The notes: generated from the sequence alone by a model not told the origin. Numbered from the stretch's first letter, positions 46,036-54,331 are shown. The stretch: DNA of 64,000 nucleotides from Halorientalis persicus (GCF_900110215.1 NZ_FOCX01000016.1:22579-86578), one strand, 5' to 3'. Translations and numbers: made by a program.

Positions 46036-48402
46036 ATGGGATTTGACAAGGGAACGATAACTAACGGAACGGTCGTAACGATCTCCCTGTTGGCCCTCGT
46101 CGGGCTACTCGTTGTGGGTGCCACACCGGCAGCCGCACAGTCCAACGAGACTACCGACGACGGGCCACCCGAGTTCGACTTCAATATCGAAGACGGAGCG
46201 AACTTCGGGTTCGACGGGGACGACAGTAGCGGGGACGGGTCACCGTTCGACTTCAGCGGCATCGGCGACGACGACGGTGATGCCCCCGACTTCAGTGGTA
46301 TCGGTGGCGACGGTGAGTCACCGTTCGACTTCGGCGGTATCGGTGAGGACGGCGACGCGCCGGACTTCGGCGGTATCGGTGAGAACGGTGACGCGCCGGA
46401 CTTCAGTGGTATCGGCGAAGACGGTGATGCGCCGGACTTCGGCGGTATCGGTGAGAACGGCGACGAACCGGACTTCGGTGGTATCGGTGAGAACGGTGAC
46501 GCGCCGGACTTCGGCGGTATCGGTGACGGTGATGCGCCGGACATCGGTGACGGCGACGACGGCCAGGACGGAGAGGATGGCCAGGACGGAGAGGATGGCC
46601 AGGACGGTGAGGATGGCCAGGACGGCGGCGATGGCGACGAGCCCGCCCCGGCCGACTTCCAGGTCTCGAACCTGAACGCGCCGGCCGAGGCGACGGTCGG
46701 TGACACGATCACCGTGTCGGCGGACGTCGAGAACGTGGGCGAGTCCGAGAGTACCCAGTCGGTTGCGTTTGGTGTCGACACCGACGGTGACGGTACACTG
46801 GAGGAAATCACCGCGCAGGACGCGACGCTGGCCAGCAGTGACAGCACGACGGTGACGTTCGACGTGGACACGAGTTCGCTGTCGGCCGGCACCTACACGC
46901 ACGGTGTCGCCAGCGCGAACGACACCGAGACTGCACAGATCACGCTGAACTCACAGCAGCCCGACCAGCCGGCGAACTTCCAGATCCAGAGCTTGGAGAC
47001 GAACTCGCCGGTGACGGAAGGTGAGGATATAGTCGTCAACGCGACGGTCGAGAACACGGGTGACCAAGAGGGCACCCAGCGGGTGACGCTGTCGGTCTTT
47101 GGCTCGACGGACCGTCCCGTCGTGACGCTGGCCGGTGGCGAGAGTCAGGAGCTTTCGCTCTCGGTTCAGACCATCAGCGGCGATGGTGGGACCTACGACG
47201 CGACTGCCGAAACGGACGACGACTCCGCCTCGGCCACCGTGACGGTGACCGAACCGGGCGCGACCGGTACCGTCGAGGGGACCGTCTCGGACGCCAGTGG
47301 TAGCGCGATCGACGGCGCGACGGTCACGGCTGGCGGTCAGTCCACGACCACTGCCGCCGACGGCAGCTATTCGCTGACGCTGGACGCCGGCGACTACACC
47401 GTCGAGGCCAACGCTCAGGGCTACAACACGTCCTCGCAGACGGTCACCGTGACCGCTGGCGGGACGACGACTGCCGACCTCACGCTGGGCGAAGTCTCCA
47501 CGACCGGAACGATCGAAGGAGATGTCATCAACGTGAGTAGCGGAGCCGGTATCGGCGGCGCGACGGTTGCCGCTGGCGGTCAGTCCACGACCACGTCGGC
47601 CGACGGAAGTTACTCGCTGACGCTGACGACGGGCGAGTACACCGTCGAGGCCACGGCCGAAGGCTACAACACGTCCTCGCAGGCGGTCACGGTGACCGAC
47701 GGCGGGACGGAGACGGCTAACTTCCACCTGCAGTCCACCGACCCCGACGTGGGCGTGCCCGAGTACGAGTCGTTCACGGCGTGGGTCGAGGATGGGTACC
47801 TGCAGGTCGGGGAAAGTAACTATCGTTCAGAACTACCGTCGTGTCCAGGTGGTGAACCTGCAGCAACGAACGAGAACGAAACCTGCGTGAAGTTCACGGC
47901 GGATCTGGACCCCGAGACGGGCGACTACACCGTCTCGCAGGAGAACTTCCAGTTCCCGCCAGTCTGGTTCAACACCGGGACGCTGGGCTGGACCCCAGTC
48001 AACAACACGGCAAACGGGACAATCACCGGCAACCTCGATCTCGAAACCGGTGACGGGTCGTTCAACGCGCCGATCTTCGCATACCTCGAAGATTCCGGGT
48101 TCGCGCAGTATCCCTCCTGTGGTCTAGAGGTCAATGTCCAAGGGACAACTAACACCAGCGGAGGCCTCACCGGCGAAACGGGTGCCCTGCAGTCGAATGG
48201 CACAGCCCGAGCGACGCTGGTTGACGGGGAATTCAGTATCCCCAAGGCGACCTCTGACAATTGTGGTGGTCTCGGCTTTTCCGTCAACAACGACGTGGGC
48301 CTACCCGCTGGACCCGGTGAGAACGAACTCGTTCAGGAGATCTACATCGAGTTCAGCGAGGAACCAGTCGAGGACAACCCGGACGCGCCGAGCAACAACT
48401 GA
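46036..48402 (+). CDS. Large secreted repeat protein of the DUF6230/DUF6114 cluster
   Basis: 788 residues. Sec signal peptide (helix LALVGLLVVGATPAAA, cleavage near 35). Residues 50-185 are about nine tandem 11-residue repeats of the type GDAPDFGGIGE, followed by (GQDGED)n. Then two CARDB-like domains (about 208-300 and 310-400), two carboxypeptidase-regulatory-like domains (about 409-482 and 488-568), and an unassigned C-terminal domain (570-788) with conserved-looking Cys (PSCGLEV; DNCGGLGF). There is no membrane anchor or PGF-CTERM, so it should be released or held by partners. It shares its promoter element with two DUF6230 genes downstream. Confidence 0.88.
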   Translation: MGFDKGTITNGTVVTISLLALVGLLVVGATPAAAQSNETTDDGPPEFDFNIEDGANFGFDGDDSSGDGSPFDFSGIGDDDGDAPDFSGIGGDGESPFDFGGIGEDGDAPDFGGIGENGDAPDFSGIGEDGDAPDFGGIGENGDEPDFGGIGENGDAPDFGGIGDGDAPDIGDGDDGQDGEDGQDGEDGQDGEDGQDGGDGDEPAPADFQVSNLNAPAEATVGDTITVSADVENVGESESTQSVAFGVDTDGDGTLEEITAQDATLASSDSTTVTFDVDTSSLSAGTYTHGVASANDTETAQITLNSQQPDQPANFQIQSLETNSPVTEGEDIVVNATVENTGDQEGTQRVTLSVFGSTDRPVVTLAGGESQELSLSVQTISGDGGTYDATAETDDDSASATVTVTEPGATGTVEGTVSDASGSAIDGATVTAGGQSTTTAADGSYSLTLDAGDYTVEANAQGYNTSSQTVTVTAGGTTTADLTLGEVSTTGTIEGDVINVSSGAGIGGATVAAGGQSTTTSADGSYSLTLTTGEYTVEATAEGYNTSSQAVTVTDGGTETANFHLQSTDPDVGVPEYESFTAWVEDGYLQVGESNYRSELPSCPGGEPAATNENETCVKFTADLDPETGDYTVSQENFQFPPVWFNTGTLGWTPVNNTANGTITGNLDLETGDGSFNAPIFAYLEDSGFAQYPSCGLEVNVQGTTNTSGGLTGETGALQSNGTARATLVDGEFSIPKATSDNCGGLGFSVNNDVGLPAGPGENELVQEIYIEFSEEPVEDNPDAPSNN

Positions 48403-48443
48403 TCGAACCGACGAGGTTCGATCGGCCCAGCGATTCCATTTTT
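48401..48443 (+). terminator. Terminator after the large repeat protein gene
   Basis: Perfect 9-bp inverted repeat GATCGAACC (48401-48409) / GGTTCGATC (48415-48423), starting at the stop codon, followed by CCATTTTTATAG with five T at 48439-48443. Confidence 0.65.
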
Positions 48444-48608
48444 ATAGCGACGAGTAGACAGGATGTTCGAACGAGCGACTGGATCGTGAGTGAAAGTACC
48501 TGCGGAAAGAATTGACTAACTTGGTCACCGTTCAGTACGTATTCCTTCGGTGTCTGGTGGTTTTTGCAGACGATCGGTAGCGTGAAATTTGCACATCAGG
48601 TATGTTGA

Positions 48609-48637
48609 TTATAAATGGCCGTCTATGTCCGGGGTAA
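48609..48637 (+). promoter_or_regulatory. Promoter with conserved CCGKCYATRTCCGGGGWAA element, copy 2
   Basis: TTATAAAT (48609-48616) is followed by CCGTCTATGTCCGGGGTAA (48619-48637), differing from copy 1 at three of 19 positions. Bases 48444-48600 before it show no gene. Confidence 0.75.
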
Positions 48638-48862
48638 CACTGAGGGGTGAGTCAGTATGTGTGTTTCAATGACGTGGTAAGCGGACGAGACGATTGGTGC
48701 TCTCCCGCAACCGCCGACCGTGCTCTCGTGGGGAGAAATCGCGGTCGGCGCTATTCCCGTGGTGTTGGGGCCTGACACCGGTCGGGTGTTGGGCAAGAGG
48801 GGGAGGTCGACGGAACGTCGCATACCACGCGTGCATAGCGCACGAACGAGAGTGAGAAATCA
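48638..48862 (+). promoter_or_regulatory. Structured leader of the first DUF6230 gene
   Basis: A 225-base leader with no gene. A long stem GCCGACCG/CGGTCGGC (about 48713-48750) encloses CTC/GAG pairs, and CCTGACACC/GGTGTTGGG (about 48771-48793) follows. The final stretch ACGAACGAGAGTGAGAAATCA before the ATG resembles the ends of the other two leaders. Confidence 0.45.
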
Positions 48863-49591
48863 ATGTACGACAAAAGCATACTCGCAAAAAGTACGGGCGC
48901 ATCGCTTGGGGTGGTCGCGATCGTCGGCCTGCTCTTCGTGAGCACTGGCACGGCGTTCGCGATGCCAGTCGCAGGTATCGGCGGCTTCACGATTTCGGCA
49001 GACGTGATCGAGGGGGAGGGCATGGTCCTCTACCCCGGCTCGTCCGACGCCGAAAACAGCACTGACGTTGCTGAAGTGAACGGATCGACTGGAGCCGCCG
49101 CGGATCAGTACCCGGTCGGCGTCGTCGAACTCGATAGCACCACGATCGAGGGGATGAATCTGAGGAAGGTATTCGACCTGCAGAACAATTCGGCAGGTCT
49201 AATGCCTGGTAAGGCCCGGATCGTCATCTCGGCGTCCGGCAACGTCACGTCCGAGACGCTCATGATGAAGACGCCCCAGCTGGCCGCAGAGAATGCGACG
49301 TTCTCGGGCATGGAAATCGACGAAAACACGGTCGATAAGGCTGACGACATCACGAGCTGGATGGAACTTCGTACCGACCAGGACCCCAAGGGTCCGCTCG
49401 AGGGTCCCGCCTCTGGGTTCGGTGAAGCGAAGAAAAGTTACAGTGGCGGCGACGGTGGTCCCGGTATGGTCATGAAGGACCCGTACATCCGCGCGACCTA
49501 CCTGGCTACCGACAGCATCAGCATCCCCGGCATGGCGCTCGAGGTGCAGTACGACAACGACAACGACGGGGACTACGAGTGGGCCAGCTAA
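48863..49591 (+). CDS. Secreted DUF6230 family protein
   Basis: 242 residues. Signal helix VVAIVGLLFVSTGTAFA, cleavage near residue 33. The mature protein matches the DUF6230 pattern known from Streptomyces: GGFTISADVIEGEGMVLYP at the start, YPVGVVELDSTTIEGMNL, a MMKTPQLAAENATFSGMEI strand and LATDSISIPGMALEV near the end. It has no anchor. It is followed 84 bases later by a DUF6114 membrane protein, the same pairing as in actinobacteria. Function unknown; some bacterial members are labelled cholesterol esterase without visible hydrolase motifs. Confidence 0.88.
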   Translation: MYDKSILAKSTGASLGVVAIVGLLFVSTGTAFAMPVAGIGGFTISADVIEGEGMVLYPGSSDAENSTDVAEVNGSTGAAADQYPVGVVELDSTTIEGMNLRKVFDLQNNSAGLMPGKARIVISASGNVTSETLMMKTPQLAAENATFSGMEIDENTVDKADDITSWMELRTDQDPKGPLEGPASGFGEAKKSYSGGDGGPGMVMKDPYIRATYLATDSISIPGMALEVQYDNDNDGDYEWAS

Positions 49592-49616
49592 CGACAGCCA
49601 ACTAACTAACCAACCG

Positions 49617-49625
49617 TTTTTTATA
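49617..49625 (+). promoter_or_regulatory. T-tract and TATA box between DUF6230 and DUF6114 genes
   Basis: CCGTTTTTTATACCG serves as a possible terminator for the DUF6230 gene and as a TATA box (TTTTTATA) for the DUF6114 gene at 49676. The conserved element of the DUF6230 promoters is absent here. Confidence 0.45.
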
Positions 49626-49675
49626 CCGCAGTAGCCGCGAGATTTTAGTGCGACAACACGAAAGAGAGAGAAACA

Positions 49676-50164
49676 ATGTCTGTTCGAGCAAAACTCTGGC
49701 ACACGGTTCCGGGTCCGATCCGCCGTCGTATCGACGACCGACGCAGTCGGTTCAGCGAGTGGCGAGAGGGTCGTCCGTTCATGGGCGCGCTCCTGTTGAT
49801 GATCGGTGGGCTGATCATCGGCTGGGTCCCGATCCAGTTCGCGACCGAACTGGCCATCATCGGTGGCTCGTTCACCGTCATCGGACTCGTGTTCGCCGCC
49901 ATGGTGTTCCTGACCGGTGCCTTCGTCATGGCCCGGCCCGAGATGTCGACGATCTTCGGCGTCATCGGGATCGCACTGTCGATCCTCTCGCTCATCGGTG
50001 CGCTGGGCGGGCTGTTCGTCGGGATGCTCGTCGGCATCGCCGGGGGGAACCTCTGTGTCGCCTGGCGTCATCCCGACCCGGACCACAGTACCGGTACCGG
50101 ACCCGGCAGTCCGGACGCGGGTGCCAGCGAGGACGTGCAGTTCAGCTGGCAGGGCGACCAGTAA
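49676..50164 (+). CDS. DUF6114 membrane protein, copy 1
   Basis: 162 residues. A basic cytoplasmic N-terminus ends in WREGRPFMGALLLM; four hydrophobic helices follow (about 37-56, 60-85, 92-112, 115-138) with the family marks GGLIIGWVPIQF and LGGLFVGMLVGIAGGNLCVAW. The C-terminal tail is Gly/Ser/Asp-rich and ends DVQFSWQGDQ. It should be the membrane partner of the adjacent DUF6230 protein. In actinobacteria DUF6114 sits next to DUF6230 as well. Confidence 0.88.
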   Translation: MSVRAKLWHTVPGPIRRRIDDRRSRFSEWREGRPFMGALLLMIGGLIIGWVPIQFATELAIIGGSFTVIGLVFAAMVFLTGAFVMARPEMSTIFGVIGIALSILSLIGALGGLFVGMLVGIAGGNLCVAWRHPDPDHSTGTGPGSPDAGASEDVQFSWQGDQ

Positions 50165-50231
50165 ACAGGATCGGTCCGCCAGGCACCGCTTCCGACAGTT
50201 TCGTCGGCACCGGAACCCGTCGCCGGGATTA

Positions 50232-50260
50232 TTATTAAGGACCGGCCATATCCGGGGTAA
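50232..50260 (+). promoter_or_regulatory. Promoter with conserved CCGKCYATRTCCGGGGWAA element, copy 3
   Basis: TTATTAA (50232-50238) is followed by CCGGCCATATCCGGGGTAA (50242-50260). The leader to the ATG at 50364 is about 104 bases, shorter than the other two, and ends ACAACGAGCGATTGTTAACT. Confidence 0.75.
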
Positions 50261-50363
50261 GGTTCAGCATGGAATCTTGTATTGATTGGAGCAACGCGCC
50301 TTTGAGCGGGCGAGGGGGTTGGGGACTGCCCGTGGGACGGCACACAACGAGCGATTGTTAACT

Positions 50364-52352
50364 ATGTACAACCGGAAACGCATCGCGCGGGGGGCTGGAA
50401 CCGCCGTTGCGACATGGGCATTGATCGGACTGTTGGTAATGTCGACCGGCGTCGCGTTCGCACTGCCGCTGGCCGGCGTAGGCGGGTTCAACATCACGGC
50501 GTCACAGATCACCGCGGACGATATGGTGTTGTACCCTGGCGTCGGGAATACGGATTCCGAAGAGAACTTTCCACAGACGGTGGTCCAGCTGTCGAACACG
50601 GACATTCAGGAGTTCGGATTGACCAAGGATCTCGACATGGGGTCGCTCCCGATGTCACCGCTCCCGGGCACGGTACGGATAAAGTTCATGTCTCCGGGTG
50701 GGACAGATGGCGGGAACATCCTGGTGAAATCGACCGCACTCCGTTCCGACCAGGCTACCTTCAACGACTTTCTGACCAACGACACGAACGCGTCCGACGC
50801 GCGCGGTCGCTGGAGCATCAGGTCGGACGGGCCGGTCACGCTTCAGGGGACGGATCGTAGCGGCGTCCAGATCCGCGCTCACTACCTGGCGGCCGACCGG
50901 ATCTCCATTACGGACCTCCGGTTTTTCGCCTGTTACGATGCCGACGACGACGGGACGTTCGAGTGGGGGCCGTGTAGCGCAGACACGAGCGCTGGCGACG
51001 GGAGCGGCAACACTGGACCCACGGCCGACGCCGAGGCCAGCGAGACGACGGTCGGGGCCGGTGACACGGTCTCGTTCAACGGCTCGGGATCGAGCGATCC
51101 GGACGGGTCGATCGCGTCCTACGAGTGGGACTTCGGCGACGGGACGACCGCGACGGGACAGCAGGCCACGCATACGTACGACGAACCGGGTGCCTACACG
51201 GCGCGGCTGACGGTGACCGACGACAACGGTACGACGGCGATCGACTCGGTGACGGTCGTCGTCGAGGGTAACGATCCGCCGATGCCGAGCCTGACCGCTT
51301 CCTCGACGACGGTCGAACCGGAGCAGTCGATCACCTTCGACGGCGCGGGGTCGAGCGATCCGGACGGCTCGATCATCTCTTACGAGTGGGACTTCGGCGA
51401 CGGGACGACCGCGACGGGTCAGCAGGTCACCCACGCGTACGCCGACTCGGGCAGTTACGCGGCGACGCTGACGGTGACCGACGACGACGGTGCGACAGCC
51501 TCCAATTCGGTCAGTATCACCGTCCAGGGCGACGACTCGCTGATCGCGAGCGCGGCGGGCAGCCCGGGTGAGGTGATGACCGGCGATACCGTCACCTTCG
51601 ACGGCTCCGACTCCTCGGCCAGCAACGGCACGATCACGTCCTACGAGTGGGACTTCGGCGACGGGACGACCGCGACGGGCCAGCAGGTCACCCACACGTA
51701 CGACACGGCCGGCGAGTACACGGCGACGCTGACGGTGACCGACGACGACGGCGACACGGCGACCGACACCGTCACTACGACCGTCACCAACAACACCTCA
51801 CCGACTGCTATGCCGTCGGTGGAGAGTAGTACCACCGAGGCCGGCGTCGAACTCGCGTTCGACGGCTCGGGGTCGAGCGATCCGGACGGGTCGATCGAGT
51901 CCTACGAGTGGGAGTTCGGTGACGGAAGTACGGCCACTGGTACGTACACCACCCACGCCTACAGTTCGCCCGGCGAGTACACGGCGACGCTGACGGTGAC
52001 CGACGACGACGGCGCGACCGACACGGCGACCGTCACGGTCACGGTCGACGAAAACGACGCGCCGACCGCGAGCGCGTCGACCAGTTCCACGTCGGTCGAG
52101 ACCCAGTCGGAGATCACTTTCGACGGCTCGGGATCGAGCGATCCGGACGGGTCGATCGCCTCCTACGAGTGGGACTTCGACGGTGACGGAACCGTCGAGG
52201 CCACCGGCGAGCAACCGACCTACTCGTACTCGTCGGCGGACACCTACACGGTGACGCTGACGGTGACCGACGACGACGGTGCGACCGCGACCGACACTAT
52301 CACGATGAACGTCGAGGAGTGCGGGTTCCTCGGTTGGGACTGGACGTGCTGA
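50364..52352 (+). CDS. Secreted DUF6230 protein fused to five PKD domains
   Basis: 662 residues. Signal helix TWALIGLLVMSTGVAFA. Residues about 32-200 are a DUF6230 domain (GGFNITASQITADDMVLYPG; HYLAADRISITDLRFF). Then five PKD domains starting near 215, 302, 389, 475 and 562, each with SSDPDGSIxSYEWDFGDG and YTATLTVTDDDG; the fifth has WDFDGDG. It ends CGFLGWDWTC with no anchor. PKD domains usually mediate contacts at the cell surface. The DNA of the PKD repeats is also repetitive. A DUF6114 gene follows 61 bases later. Confidence 0.9.
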   Translation: MYNRKRIARGAGTAVATWALIGLLVMSTGVAFALPLAGVGGFNITASQITADDMVLYPGVGNTDSEENFPQTVVQLSNTDIQEFGLTKDLDMGSLPMSPLPGTVRIKFMSPGGTDGGNILVKSTALRSDQATFNDFLTNDTNASDARGRWSIRSDGPVTLQGTDRSGVQIRAHYLAADRISITDLRFFACYDADDDGTFEWGPCSADTSAGDGSGNTGPTADAEASETTVGAGDTVSFNGSGSSDPDGSIASYEWDFGDGTTATGQQATHTYDEPGAYTARLTVTDDNGTTAIDSVTVVVEGNDPPMPSLTASSTTVEPEQSITFDGAGSSDPDGSIISYEWDFGDGTTATGQQVTHAYADSGSYAATLTVTDDDGATASNSVSITVQGDDSLIASAAGSPGEVMTGDTVTFDGSDSSASNGTITSYEWDFGDGTTATGQQVTHTYDTAGEYTATLTVTDDDGDTATDTVTTTVTNNTSPTAMPSVESSTTEAGVELAFDGSGSSDPDGSIESYEWEFGDGSTATGTYTTHAYSSPGEYTATLTVTDDDGATDTATVTVTVDENDAPTASASTSSTSVETQSEITFDGSGSSDPDGSIASYEWDFDGDGTVEATGEQPTYSYSSADTYTVTLTVTDDDGATATDTITMNVEECGFLGWDWTC

Positions 52353-52413
52353 TAGTTTCACCGCCACACATCGTCGAAAGACAAAAGCGCGTCCGGAGTA
52401 CAGTTCCGCTGGC

Positions 52414-53088
52414 ATGGTAACGTCGTCGGGGGGCGGATCGTCGGTTCGGGACTGGCTGGCTGATCCACGAGGGGAGTTTCGCCGCTGGCGACAGCCACGA
52501 CCGATACTCGGGAGCGTACTGTTGTTGCTGGGGGCTGCGATCATCGGCTGGGTTCCGATCCAGTTCGCCGCCGAGTTGCTGTTCATCGGTGGGACGTTCA
52601 CGATCGTCGGGCTCTTTTTCGCCTCGCTCGTGGCGTTTTGCGGGCTCGCGGCTCTCGCGAAGCCGGAGTTCGCGTCGATCTTCGGTGTGTTCGGTATCGC
52701 TTTCGCCACACTGTCGCTCGTCGGGGCGCTCGGCGGCTTCTTCCTCGGCATGATCATCGCTACGGCTGGTGGTGTCCTCTGTTACGCCTGGGAGCCGCCG
52801 GCCGAGTTCGGCATCGACGTGAAGACGGTGTCCGAGGCGTCGGAGTTCATCTGGGGCGGGACATCCGAGTTCATCTGGGGTGGCACGTCGGGGTTCATCT
52901 GGGGGAAGACCTCAGAGTTCATCTGGCAGACCGACGACGAGAGCGACGACGACGGGGACGAGAAAGACGACGGGAACGAGGGCGACCTGGGCCTCGGACT
53001 CGATCTGACGGAGGCCGACGACGCGTCAGTCTCCGACGCGGACGACGAGGTCGAGGCCGGTGACCTCGACGACAGGTTCAAACTATAA
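52414..53088 (+). CDS. DUF6114 membrane protein, copy 2, with FIW octapeptide repeats
   Basis: 224 residues. The four-helix DUF6114 core (about 30-130) has AAIIGWVPIQFAAELLFIGG and LGGFFLGMIIATAGGVLCYAW, close to copy 1. The tail is unusual: four consecutive octapeptides (SEFIWGGT, SEFIWGGT, SGFIWGKT, SEFIWQTD) and then a highly acidic stretch to the C-terminus. Aromatic repeats next to the membrane suggest a docking or interface function. The stop codon abuts a miniature IS-end sequence. Confidence 0.87.
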   Translation: MVTSSGGGSSVRDWLADPRGEFRRWRQPRPILGSVLLLLGAAIIGWVPIQFAAELLFIGGTFTIVGLFFASLVAFCGLAALAKPEFASIFGVFGIAFATLSLVGALGGFFLGMIIATAGGVLCYAWEPPAEFGIDVKTVSEASEFIWGGTSEFIWGGTSGFIWGKTSEFIWQTDDESDDDGDEKDDGNEGDLGLGLDLTEADDASVSDADDEVEAGDLDDRFKL

Positions 53089-53133
53089 TCGAGACGGATT
53101 CCCCGCGCCACCGTACGCGGGGTGGCAGTTGAC
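53086..53133. mobile_element. Miniature element with both ends of the TnpB element
   Basis: About 48 bases. The left part (TCGAGACGGATTCCCCGC, preceded by TTCAAACTA) matches the left end of the element at 2250; the hairpin CCCCGCG-CCACCGTA-CGCGGGG keeps the CACCGT loop; the right part GGTGGCAGTTGAC matches the right end at 3701. No tnpB remains. It lies between two DUF6114 genes and contains the stop codon of the first. Confidence 0.65.
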
Positions 53134-53176
53134 ATTCTAGGACAACTGTTTTCACGCTGTCACTGTCAGCACGTCT

Positions 53177-53575
53177 ATGGACGAGGGTCGGGTGGCGACG
53201 GCGCGCGAGCGCTGGGTCGCGTTCGACGAGTGGCGTCGGCAGCGCCCGTTCTGGGGCGGGACGCTGTTGATTCTCGCCGGACTCCTGACTGCGTACCTGC
53301 CCGCGGCCTACGACGAGTTCGTCCTCTTTGCCGCGGGCTCGTTCACCGGGTCGGCGCTCCTGTTGGGCGGATCGCTCGTCGTCTGTGGCCTGCTCGTGCT
53401 CGCCGTCCCGTCGCTGTCGTCGGTGCTGGGGGGGCTGGGGATTCTCCTGGTGACGGTGTCGCTGTTCGGTGCGCTCGGGGGGTTCGTCGTCGGGTCGGTG
53501 CTGGGTGGGATCGGCGGTATTCTCGCGTTCGCCTGGACGGCTCCTGAGGGGAATAAATCCCGAGACGAAGAGTAG
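53177..53575 (+). CDS. DUF6114 membrane protein, copy 3
   Basis: 132 residues, the shortest copy. It has the family's WRRQRPFWGGTLLILAGLL, four hydrophobic helices and GGFVVGSVLGGIGGILAFAW at the end; this copy looks most like the bacterial form. It lacks the IGWVPIQF motif of copies 1 and 2 (AYLPAAYDEF instead) and any extended tail. No DUF6230 gene is next to it. It is convergent with the DUF5781 gene. Confidence 0.85.
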   Translation: MDEGRVATARERWVAFDEWRRQRPFWGGTLLILAGLLTAYLPAAYDEFVLFAAGSFTGSALLLGGSLVVCGLLVLAVPSLSSVLGGLGILLVTVSLFGALGGFVVGSVLGGIGGILAFAWTAPEGNKSRDEE

Positions 53576-53581
53576 GCGGAG

Positions 53582-54331
53582 TCAGTCAGCCGCTCGCGGT
53601 TCGTCGATGGCGTACTCGCGGGTCACGTCGACGAGGGCCTTGCGGTACTCGCTCTCGTCGGGGTCGTCGGCGAGCGAGCGGAACCGGTCTTTGAACCGCT
53701 CGAAGCGGATGCCCGGGGCGTCCTGCGCGGCCGCGTGCGCGAGGTCGTACAATCGGTGGTCCGGCGAGACGAGGCCGTGGCGCTCGACCAGTGCGAGGGC
53801 GAAGGCGGCGTTGACGGCGGTGATCTCGGGGTCGGCCGCCGGAGTGAGCCGGGTCCCGCTCGTCGGGTCGGCCGGGCGGTCGGCCAGGGCCGTCGCCAGA
53901 CTCGATTCGAGGAAGGCGACGAGTTTGTCCGCCGGGGCAACCGATAGCGTCAGGTCGTCGGCGTAGATGTCTTTCATGTGGTTGGCGATCTGGTAGCAGT
54001 GGGTGAGCTTCCGGCGCTCGACGCTGCGCCCGGAGAGGGCGAGATAGAGCGCTTCCTCTGTGGACTGGGTGTGTGATGGGTGGCCCTGTTCGTTGCGATG
54101 CATATGCGCGAACTCGTGGAGCGCCAGTTCGCGGGCCATGGCGCTGCTGGCAGCCTGCCGGGAGATCGAGAGGTCGTGCCCTTCGGTGTCGTGGCTCGTC
54201 CGGGTTCGCTCGTCGGGGTCCTCGCGGACGTAGACCCAGACCGGGCGGTCGAGATCGTACTCGGTCTCGAAGAGATCACGTGCGCTGCGAAACGGCTCCG
54301 TCGGCCCAGTACCCTGCACGCGAACGTCCAT
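53582..54331 (-). CDS. DUF5781 family protein with HExxH motif
   Basis: 249 residues. The centre carries ALHEFAHMHRNEQGH, a zincin-type HExxH, with a later Glu (STEEALYLALSG) as possible third ligand, so a zinc metallopeptidase fold is plausible although the family is formally uncharacterised. No signal peptide; cytoplasmic. The start at 54331 (MDVRVQGTGPTEPFRSARDL) is preferred over one 11 codons earlier. In haloarchaea this family is, as I recall, often next to EF-2. Confidence 0.82.
   Translation of the reverse strand: MDVRVQGTGPTEPFRSARDLFETEYDLDRPVWVYVREDPDERTRTSHDTEGHDLSISRQAASSAMARELALHEFAHMHRNEQGHPSHTQSTEEALYLALSGRSVERRKLTHCYQIANHMKDIYADDLTLSVAPADKLVAFLESSLATALADRPADPTSGTRLTPAADPEITAVNAAFALALVERHGLVSPDHRLYDLAHAAAQDAPGIRFERFKDRFRSLADDPDESEYRKALVDVTREYAIDEPRAAD

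Noticed and set aside
51050..52320. Spaced DNA repeats that could be taken for a CRISPR array
   Set aside because: The repeats are about 260 bases apart and encode PKD domains in frame. No short direct repeat with unique spacers is present anywhere in the window.
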